From an uncultured Prevotella sp. (GTDB taxonomy: Bacteria > Bacteroidota > Bacteroidia > Bacteroidales > Bacteroidaceae): DNA of 29,119 bases. The stretch lies in assembly GCA_937901345.1 (NCBI GenBank), contig CALCHM010000131.1, positions 1-29,119 on the forward strand. Reading direction: 5' to 3'. The position numbers were made by a program, and so were the translations under genes. Below are positions 23,644 through 29,119 of the stretch, in pieces (position 1 is the first letter of the stretch; each line of letters starts with the position of its first letter). Below the pieces are notes generated by a model, which saw nothing but the letters and a program-made list of their open reading frames with translations, was not told where the DNA came from and made no database searches.

Positions 23644-23800
23644 TTTTTATCACAGCGAGGGGCGTTTGATAAAACTGCCCCTCCATTTTTATTACAACAA
23701 GGTACGTTTGATAAAATTAGCATTCCATTTTTATCACAGCAAGGTACGTTTGATAAAATAGTATTCCATTTTTATCACGGCAAGGTACGTTTGATAAATT
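23644..23800. repeat. Tandem repeat array C, 42-bp period with internal dyads
   Basis: Four units begin with TTTTTATCAC (23644, 23728, 23769) or its variant TTTTTATTAC (23686), with periods 42, 42 and 41 bp. In each unit TTTTATCA and TGATAAAA form an 8-bp dyad around a 14-bp spacer such as CAGCAAGGTACGTT. Units 1 and 3 have perfect arms; unit 2 has one change in the left arm and unit 4 one in the right arm. The first unit differs in its spacer and carries an additional G+C-rich hairpin. Confidence 0.92.
23657..23690 (+). terminator. Probable terminator of trmN6 embedded in array C
   Basis: GAGGGGC (23657-23663) pairs with GCCCCTC (23677-23683), extended inside by GTTT with AAAC around a GATA loop, with one bulged T. 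It is followed by CATTTTTATT on the plus strand. The hairpin is absent from the later repeat units. It lies about 160 bp after the trmN6 stop. Confidence 0.6.
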
Positions 23801-24103
23801 TACACGCAAAATAGACTCCTGCAAACGTGATTGGATTGATTACGATTGAAATTCAGTTCACAAAGAGTACGCTGCTGTCAGAAATTCTCGGAAGCATCTG
23901 GAATTATCTGAAGTTGCATCATTACGTACATGAATCTTAGAAATGGATTGCGGTGCGTTCACAATTTGCGATGAATACAGTTTGGCAATTCATAAATTCC
24001 GTACTTGCGCAAAGTTGTTCTACAGCTATATAACGTTAAACCTGTTACATAACAACCGCACCATCTCAACGCCCATTTTCTAATAGAAATTAAGCGCCCG
24101 AGG

Positions 24104-24132
24104 TTGGTTTTCAATATTTTTGTGTACATTTG
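24104..24132 (+). promoter_or_regulatory. Promoter of the phosphohexomutase gene
   Basis: TACATTTG at 24125-24132 matches TAnnTTTG exactly, and TTGG at 24104-24107 lies 17 bp upstream as a -33 element, slightly closer than usual. The start codon at 24236 follows about 100 bp downstream, leaving an AT-rich leader. Confidence 0.6.
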
Positions 24133-24235
24133 CAATGTCGATAATAAAATTTTGCTTGTTATCACGCAATGCAGAACATAAGTATCAACAAAATCAATAT
24201 TAATCCGTCTTTTTAAATTAACAGATTTCAATAAT

Positions 24236-25981
24236 ATGGACAACAAGGAATTAATCCTGCACTGTGAGCAGGTGGCTCAAGTATGGGCAACATCACCGCG
24301 TTTTGATGCGGAAACTCGTCAGGCCGTTCAGGCAATGTTGGACAATGAGGACAAGACCCCCCTCATCGATGCTTTCTATCAGAATTTGGAATTCGGTACT
24401 GGTGGTTTGCGCGGCATTATGGGCGTAGGCACTAACCGCATGAACAAGTACATCGTGGGTATGGCTACTCAGGGTTTTGCCAACTATATTAACAAAGCAT
24501 TCCCCGAAGGCGGACAGAGCGTAGTTGTAGGTCATGATTGCCGCAACAACGGACGTATGTTTGCTGAAAGTGTTGCTGCAATCTTCAGCGCTAACGGCAT
24601 CAAGGCTTACTTGTTTGAAAGTCTCCGCCCCACTCCCGAAATCAGTTTTGCAATTCGCCAATTGGGTGCCGTAGCGGGTGTAAACGTAACGGCTTCTCAC
24701 AACCCCAAGGAATACAACGGTTATAAGGCATATTGGGCAGACGGTGCTCAGGTGTTGGCGCCCCATGACAAGGGTATCATCGATGAAGTGAATAAGGTAA
24801 CCATTGAGGATGTGAAGTTTGAACCTAACTGGGATTTGATTCAGATTATCGGTGGCGAAATGGACTTTGACTACATGTCTGCCGTTAAGGAAGCAATGAT
24901 TGACCAAGACGTAATCTTGCGCCAAAAGGACTTGAACATCGTTTATAGCGCTATGCACGGAACAGGTCGCGTTATCGTACCTCTCTGCTTGCGTTCATGG
25001 GGATTCCAGAACATCAATGTTGTTCCTGAACAGATGATTGTGGACGGTGATTTCCCCACAGTTATCAGTCCCAACCCCGAAAATGCAGAGGCTATGACGC
25101 TCGGCATGAACCTCGGTACGAAGTTGAATGCCGACCTCGTTGTTGCTACCGACCCCGACGCCGACCGCTTGGCTATCGTGTGCCGCAATCCTCAAGGCGA
25201 ATGGCAGATCATCAACGGCAACCAGACTGCAATGATGTTCGTGTACTACATCATCAAGAACAAGATTGCTCTCGGTCAGTTGAAACCATCAGACTTCCTC
25301 GTGAAGACCATCGTAACTACCGAAGCGATTGCAGAAATGGCGAAGAAAAACAACGTGGAACTCCGCGACTGCTACACAGGTTTCAAGTGGATTGCACGCG
25401 AAATTGCGCTTTCTGAAGGTAAGCAGAAGTACATTGGTGGTGGTGAAGAAAGTTTCGGTTTCTTGCCCTACGATAAGGTGCGCGACAAGGACGCTCCCGC
25501 AAGTATCTGCTTGATTTGCGAAATCGCAGCTTGGGCTAAGGACCAAGGCAAGACGCTCTATGACTTATTGATGGACATCTACAAGGAATACGGTTTCAGT
25601 TTCGAACACACCATCAACGTTACCAAGCCTGGTAAGTCGGGTGCTGACGAAATCAAGCAGATGATGGCAGACTTCCGTGGCGACAAGGCGCCTAAGACGA
25701 TTGCTGGAAGTCCCGTTGTTTTGACGAAGGATTATCAGAGTCTCGTGGCTAAGGACAACCTCGGCAATGAAACGAAACTTGACTTCCCCGCTACAAGCAA
25801 CGTGCTTCAGTTCTTCTGCGAAGACGGCACAAAGATTAGCGTACGTCCCTCAGGTACTGAACCCAAGATTAAGTTCTACTGCGAAATCAAGGATACCATG
25901 ACCTGTGCATGCGAATATCCCGCTTTGGTAGAAATGGCTTTGGGCAAGGTGGAAGAAATCAAGAAGGACTTGGGACTCTAA
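24236..25981 (+). CDS. Phosphoglucomutase/phosphomannomutase (alpha-D-phosphohexomutase)
   Basis: This 581-residue enzyme interconverts hexose 1- and 6-phosphates. The four active-site signatures are present: the phosphoserine loop TASHNPKEYNGYK with S154, the metal-binding loop DPDADR at 306-311, the sugar loop GGEESFGF near 402-409, and the phosphate loop RPSGTEPKIKFY near the C-terminus. The length, about 100 residues more than GlmM or ManB, and the N-terminal FGTGGLRGIMGVGTNRMN fit the PgcA/PGM2-like subgroup. It feeds glucose 1-phosphate to glycogen and sugar-nucleotide synthesis; mannose activity cannot be excluded. The gene has its own promoter and is followed by a polypurine hairpin. 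Confidence 0.95.
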   Translation: MDNKELILHCEQVAQVWATSPRFDAETRQAVQAMLDNEDKTPLIDAFYQNLEFGTGGLRGIMGVGTNRMNKYIVGMATQGFANYINKAFPEGGQSVVVGHDCRNNGRMFAESVAAIFSANGIKAYLFESLRPTPEISFAIRQLGAVAGVNVTASHNPKEYNGYKAYWADGAQVLAPHDKGIIDEVNKVTIEDVKFEPNWDLIQIIGGEMDFDYMSAVKEAMIDQDVILRQKDLNIVYSAMHGTGRVIVPLCLRSWGFQNINVVPEQMIVDGDFPTVISPNPENAEAMTLGMNLGTKLNADLVVATDPDADRLAIVCRNPQGEWQIINGNQTAMMFVYYIIKNKIALGQLKPSDFLVKTIVTTEAIAEMAKKNNVELRDCYTGFKWIAREIALSEGKQKYIGGGEESFGFLPYDKVRDKDAPASICLICEIAAWAKDQGKTLYDLLMDIYKEYGFSFEHTINVTKPGKSGADEIKQMMADFRGDKAPKTIAGSPVVLTKDYQSLVAKDNLGNETKLDFPATSNVLQFFCEDGTKISVRPSGTEPKIKFYCEIKDTMTCACEYPALVEMALGKVEEIKKDLGL

Positions 25982-26004
25982 TAACAACCTCCCCTTGAAT
26001 AATA

Positions 26005-26083
26005 AAAAATGAGAAAGGAGAAATGAGAAAGATGCTGACGCTGTAGTATCAGTTTACTTATCTCCTTTCTCCTTTCTATTTTT
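26005..26083 (+). terminator. Large polypurine/polypyrimidine hairpin after the phosphohexomutase gene
   Basis: GAAAGGAGAAATGAGAAAG (26013-26031) pairs with TTATCTCCTTTCTCCTTTC (26058-26076) at about 16 of 19 positions, and outer A and T tracts extend the stem with one bulge. The 26-base interior holds a smaller GCTGA/TCAGT pairing. The right flank TATTTTTAG could serve as a T-run, so it may terminate the upstream transcript. Confidence 0.55.
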
Positions 26084-26162
26084 AGTTCATAAGTTAACGG
26101 ATACGTATATATTAAAGGAGTTAGAGATTAATTATAAAGGATTTACCCGCATGGTCTCTCTC

Positions 26163-26204
26163 ATTTCTCCTTTTTAATTTCTCCTTTTTAATTTCTCCTT
26201 TCTC
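26163..26204. repeat. 14-bp tandem pyrimidine repeat before nudC
   Basis: ATTTCTCC starts at 26163, 26177 and 26191, an exact 14-bp period (ATTTCTCCTTTTTA). The motif TTTCTCCTTT also occurs in the right arm of the hairpin at 26066-26075. The array ends 3 bp before the nudC start codon. Confidence 0.85.
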
Positions 26205-26207
26205 TCC

Positions 26208-26975
26208 ATGCACTACTTCGCACTCTGCCAGGGCGACCTACTCTTGACGGACAATCACGCCATTCCCCACGACCTCTCCGACGTCATTACGCTCCAACCC
26301 TGGCATAAGCAAATCGAATTCACCTCTGCTTCTGGAACTGAATGCATTGCCGTAAAATTGGAGAGTCCTGTATGTAAGGACGGGTATAAGATGATGGGAC
26401 TTCGCGAAACGTTCGATGTGCTCGATGCTGAAGATTACGCTCTTGCAGGAAAAGCGCGCGAACTCCTTTATTGGAACGACAATACCCAATATTGCGGTGT
26501 GTGTGGCAGTCCCATGAAATTTCACACCGAAATTTCGAAGCGCTGTACGAATTGCGGCAAAGAAGTGTGGCCTTCATTGGCTACGGCAATTATCGTTGCC
26601 ATTACGCGAGGCGAGGAAATTCTACTCGTGCAGAGCAAGAATTTTAGAGGCGACTACATGGGACTCGTTGCTGGATTCGTAGAAACAGGCGAAACCCTTG
26701 AGGAGGCAGTCAAGCGCGAAACGCTTGAAGAAACAGGCATTACCATCCGAAACATTCGCTACGCTGGAAGTCAAGCATGGCCCTACCCTTCAGGACTGAT
26801 GATTGGTTACACCGCCGAATACGAAAGCGGCGACCTCCACATTCAACGCTCCGAACTCAACAAAGGCGGTTGGTACAACCTGCGTAATCTGCCCGCAATA
26901 CCCGGAAAGGTGAGCCTTGCACGCCAACTCATTGACCAAGTTAGAAACTCCACCATCGGCGAACTCCCCCAATAA
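26208..26975 (+). CDS. nudC: NAD(+) diphosphatase / RNA NAD-decapping Nudix hydrolase
   Basis: This 255-residue Nudix enzyme cleaves NAD(H) to NMN and AMP, and in E. coli also removes NAD caps from RNA 5' ends. The central zinc ribbon has C96, C99, C113 and C116. The Nudix box is complete: G156, E162, R170, E171, E174, E175 and G177 fit GX5EX7REUXEEXGU. Downstream of the box, SQAWPYPSGLM (188-198) matches the NudC-specific SQPWPFP signature with two changes. Length matches the family. The start ATG follows directly on a pyrimidine tract (CTCTCC), with no Shine-Dalgarno sequence and no TAnnTTTG box visible. Confidence 0.94.
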   Translation: MHYFALCQGDLLLTDNHAIPHDLSDVITLQPWHKQIEFTSASGTECIAVKLESPVCKDGYKMMGLRETFDVLDAEDYALAGKARELLYWNDNTQYCGVCGSPMKFHTEISKRCTNCGKEVWPSLATAIIVAITRGEEILLVQSKNFRGDYMGLVAGFVETGETLEEAVKRETLEETGITIRNIRYAGSQAWPYPSGLMIGYTAEYESGDLHIQRSELNKGGWYNLRNLPAIPGKVSLARQLIDQVRNSTIGELPQ

Positions 26976-26978
26976 AAC

Positions 26979-27050
26979 CTTAGAGACGTTAGCAATATTA
27001 AAGACCTTAGAGACTTTAGAGACCTTAAAAAAACTTAGAGACCTTAGTCC
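26979..27050. repeat. Period-9 tandem repeat (CTTAGAGAC) before the RSH gene
   Basis: Eight units can be read in register: CTTAGAGAC, GTTAGCAAT, ATTAAAGAC, CTTAGAGAC, TTTAGAGAC, CTTAAAAAAA (one base longer), CTTAGAGAC, CTTAGTCCC. The array starts 4 bp after the nudC stop and fills half of the 134-bp gap before the RSH start codon. It resembles the array at 3577-3630 in unit length and AGAG core. Confidence 0.85.
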
Positions 27051-27109
27051 CCATCACCCCTAACGCCCAGAATTAAATTCTAAAAAAAAATCACCCTCTT
27101 AATCCCCTC

Positions 27110-29119
27110 ATGTTTACACTACTCAAATTTATCTGCCAATCCCCTCAACTCCGACCCACAAAAGAGGACTACGCCACATTGCGCAGCTTTATCAGCAGGT
27201 GCATCGAGGAAGGTGCGCCCTTACACAATGCCTTTCAACAAAATCGTATTGAAATGGCACTCCATGCCGTTAGGTTAGCACACGAAGCCATCGGATTAAA
27301 GGGACTTGAACTCAAAGCCTACTTGCTGCATTGCATCATTGACACGAACAGTCAGCGCGAGGCTGCAAAATCTATTTTTGGCAACGAAATTGCCGACATG
27401 CTCGACCGCTTCAGCAGTATCGCAACCTTATTGCTGCGTAGCGACATGTTTAAGGAAGAAAACTTCCGCAACCTCTTTGTTCACCAAGCGGGCGACATGC
27501 GCATCGTGCTGATTCTCATTGCTGAGAGCGTCGTGCTGATGCGCCATGCCAAGGATGCCGAAAATAGCGATGCGCAGTTGTCTCTCTCTCGCGAAGCTGC
27601 CTATCTCTACGCGCCTCTTGCTCACAAGTTGGGACTCTACCAATTGAAGCGCGAACTCGAGGACCTTTCCCTGAAATATATGGAGCGCGAGGCCTACTAT
27701 CACATCAAGGACTGCCTGAACGCCACAAAGGAAAGTCGCGATGCCTACATCGAAGAATTTATCAACCCCATTCGCCAACTCCTTGACGAAGAGGGATTGC
27801 ACTATCATATCAAGGGGCGCACAAAGTCCATCCACTCCATCTGGCAAAAGATGAAGAAGCAAGGGTGTGGTTTCCACGGTGTCTACGATCTCTTTGCCAT
27901 CCGCATCATTCTCGACGCACCCTTTGAGAAGGAAAAGGAGCAATGCTGGAAGGTGTTCTCCCTCGTAACGGCTAAATACGAAAGCAGTCTGAAGCGCTTG
28001 CGCGACTGGTTAACCGTGCCCAAGAGCAATGGTTATGAAAGTCTGCACATCACAGTCAGAGGCCCACAAGACAAATGGGTGGAAGTGCAAATTCGCACCG
28101 AGCGCATGGACGAAATTGCTGAACACGGATTGGCTGCCCATTGGCGCTATAAGGGGGTTAAGGCTTCGGGCAACGGTATGGAATCATGGTTGGCCAACAT
28201 CCGTACGGCGCTCGAAACGGGCAACGACCAACTCCTTACGGACAACCTTGCCGTGAGTGGCAAGCAGGACGTTTACGTGTTCTCCCCCAAGGGCGACCTC
28301 TACAAATTAGGCGCTGGCGCCACCCTCATCGACTTTGCCTATCACATCCACTCTCGTGTGGGTGACCACTGTGTTGGCGGACGTATTGACGGCAAAGCGG
28401 TGCCCATTCGCCATCCGCTCGAAAGTGGTACTACCGTTGAAGTGCTCACACAAAACGCGCAAACGCCCAAGTTGGAATGGCTCACCTTTGCCGCAACTGC
28501 CCATGCGCGCTCTAAAATCAAAGCAAGCGTGCGCGACCTGCAAGCAAAAGAGGCGGTCATGGCGCGCGAACTCCTGGAGCGCAAACTGAAGAATAAGAAA
28601 CTCGACTGGGACGAAACCGTCATCAACATTCTCATCAAGAAATTAGGATTCAAGGAGGCGAGCGACTTCTATAAATCCTTGACCGACGGACGTCGAGACG
28701 TCAACGAAGTGCTGGAGCGCTACGTAGAAATTGCAAAGCGTGAAGCAGGACAGTTAGAACGCACTACCCCCCTGCGCAGAGCCGAAGAATTCAGTCTTCA
28801 ACAAGACGCGGACAGCAAGCGTTCGGATACCGACACCGACGTGCTCGTCATCGACCAAAACCTGAAGGGCATCGACTTCCAAATGGCGCGTTGCTGCTCA
28901 CCCGTATATGGCGACGACGTGTTCGGATTTGTAAACTCAGGCGGAGGCATCAAGATTCACCGCACGAATTGCCCCAATGCCGAAGCGCTGAAAGAGCGAT
29001 TCCCCTACCGCATCGTTCGCGCCCAATGGGCAGGAAAGGGAGGCGGAACCTACCCCATCACGCTCCATGTGGTTGGACATGACGACCTCGGAATTGTCAA
29101 CAACATCACTAGCATCATC
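27110..29119 (+). CDS. RSH-family (p)ppGpp synthetase with degenerate hydrolase domain (partial, 3' end outside window)
   Basis: The open frame runs 670 codons from the ATG at 27110 to the window edge without a stop. Domains in order: an HD-type hydrolase domain (about 20-190), the synthetase domain (about 220-350), TGS (about 385-447), a helical region, a conserved-cysteine domain (CC 595-596, HRTNC 617-621) and the start of an ACT domain (from about 646). The synthetase keeps YDLFAIRI (259-266), PKSNGYESLH (304-313) and EVQIRT (325-330), the family's catalytic glutamate region. The hydrolase metal site is lost: the HD pair is H74-C75 and the usual ADRLHNM is AESVVLM (138-144). It is therefore probably a synthetase-only RelA-type stringent factor. 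The segment before PKSNGY is RLRD, closer to the basic RxKD than to the acidic ExDD of E. coli RelA. Confidence 0.93.
   Translation, partial: MFTLLKFICQSPQLRPTKEDYATLRSFISRCIEEGAPLHNAFQQNRIEMALHAVRLAHEAIGLKGLELKAYLLHCIIDTNSQREAAKSIFGNEIADMLDRFSSIATLLLRSDMFKEENFRNLFVHQAGDMRIVLILIAESVVLMRHAKDAENSDAQLSLSREAAYLYAPLAHKLGLYQLKRELEDLSLKYMEREAYYHIKDCLNATKESRDAYIEEFINPIRQLLDEEGLHYHIKGRTKSIHSIWQKMKKQGCGFHGVYDLFAIRIILDAPFEKEKEQCWKVFSLVTAKYESSLKRLRDWLTVPKSNGYESLHITVRGPQDKWVEVQIRTERMDEIAEHGLAAHWRYKGVKASGNGMESWLANIRTALETGNDQLLTDNLAVSGKQDVYVFSPKGDLYKLGAGATLIDFAYHIHSRVGDHCVGGRIDGKAVPIRHPLESGTTVEVLTQNAQTPKLEWLTFAATAHARSKIKASVRDLQAKEAVMARELLERKLKNKKLDWDETVINILIKKLGFKEASDFYKSLTDGRRDVNEVLERYVEIAKREAGQLERTTPLRRAEEFSLQQDADSKRSDTDTDVLVIDQNLKGIDFQMARCCSPVYGDDVFGFVNSGGGIKIHRTNCPNAEALKERFPYRIVRAQWAGKGGGTYPITLHVVGHDDLGIVNNITSII

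Larger units (their letters stand above)
23499..24124. other. Gene-free region downstream of trmN6
   Basis: This part of the 737-bp gap holds repeat array C with a terminator-like hairpin at its start, and a weak TCTGGAA-type repeat with 10-11 bp spacing around 23886-23912. A short open frame across array C encodes only the repeats and is not supported as a gene. Nothing recognisable is seen between about 23920 and the pgm promoter. Confidence 0.6.

Noticed and set aside
23626..23814. A 62-codon open frame across array C encoding a repeated FLxQQGTFDKI-type 14-residue unit.
   Set aside because: A 42-bp repeat keeps frame automatically, the fourth unit slips by one base and ruins the repeat peptide, and there is no promoter or start context. 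The dyads explain the conservation better.
27428..27943. A 171-codon minus-strand open frame inside the RSH gene.
   Set aside because: It overlaps the conserved hydrolase and synthetase domains on the opposite strand and has no similarity I recognise.

Overview
The window looks like a chromosomal segment of a Bacteroidota (Bacteroidales) bacterium, most likely Prevotellaceae-like. This rests on four things: promoter -7 boxes of the Bacteroidetes type TAnnTTTG close to several start codons, no Shine-Dalgarno sequences, the families present (DUF4293, a Bacteroidetes-type omega subunit, a BamD lipoprotein, a cysteine-less Tgt), and the order yceD-rpmF-fabH-era-der. The genus is inferred, not shown.

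Layout. 1-250: a 42-bp tandem repeat running in from the left edge, a perfect inverted repeat and a promoter. 251-3514 (+): a stand-alone AraC-type DNA-binding protein, an OPT-family peptide transporter and a SpoU-type RNA methyltransferase. 3577-3630: a period-9 spacer repeat. 3666-9613 (+): a glycosyltransferase-like membrane protein, then a ribosome/lipid/GTPase block (YceD, L32, FabH, Era, Der) and a small lipoprotein. 9614-10101: an intergenic region with a third repeat array, closed by a strong bidirectional terminator. 10102-22607 (-): a long run of co-oriented housekeeping genes, which in transcription order are tgt, an LptF/G permease, a DEAD-box helicase, bamD, rpoZ, a DUF4293 gene, ssb, a phosphopantetheinyl transferase, an FtsE-like ATPase, lysC, lysA and valS. 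22608-22787: a divergent promoter region. 22788-29119 (+): trmN6, a repeat-rich 737-bp gap, a phosphohexomutase, NudC, and an RSH (p)ppGpp synthetase that runs off the right edge.

How it fits together. Most genes serve translation and its control (ValS, L32, Era, Der, Tgt, TrmN6, SpoU methyltransferase, RSH), envelope assembly (BamD, LptF/G, glycosyltransferase-like protein, lipoprotein) and precursor supply (FabH, LysC, LysA, phosphohexomutase). NudC and RSH are neighbours, both acting in nucleotide-based stress physiology.

I found no CRISPR array, prophage, insertion sequence, toxin-antitoxin pair, defence system, rRNA or tRNA, and no convincing new multi-gene system. The best leads are non-coding. 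Three intergenic arrays have unrelated sequences but nearly the same 40-42 bp period, one of them made of regularly spaced dyads. Two period-9 arrays sit in front of genes, and there is a polypurine hairpin with matching direct repeats. Protein-level oddities are a Tgt without its zinc cysteines, an RSH whose hydrolase domain has lost its metal-binding residues, and a glycosyltransferase-like protein with a degenerate DxD.
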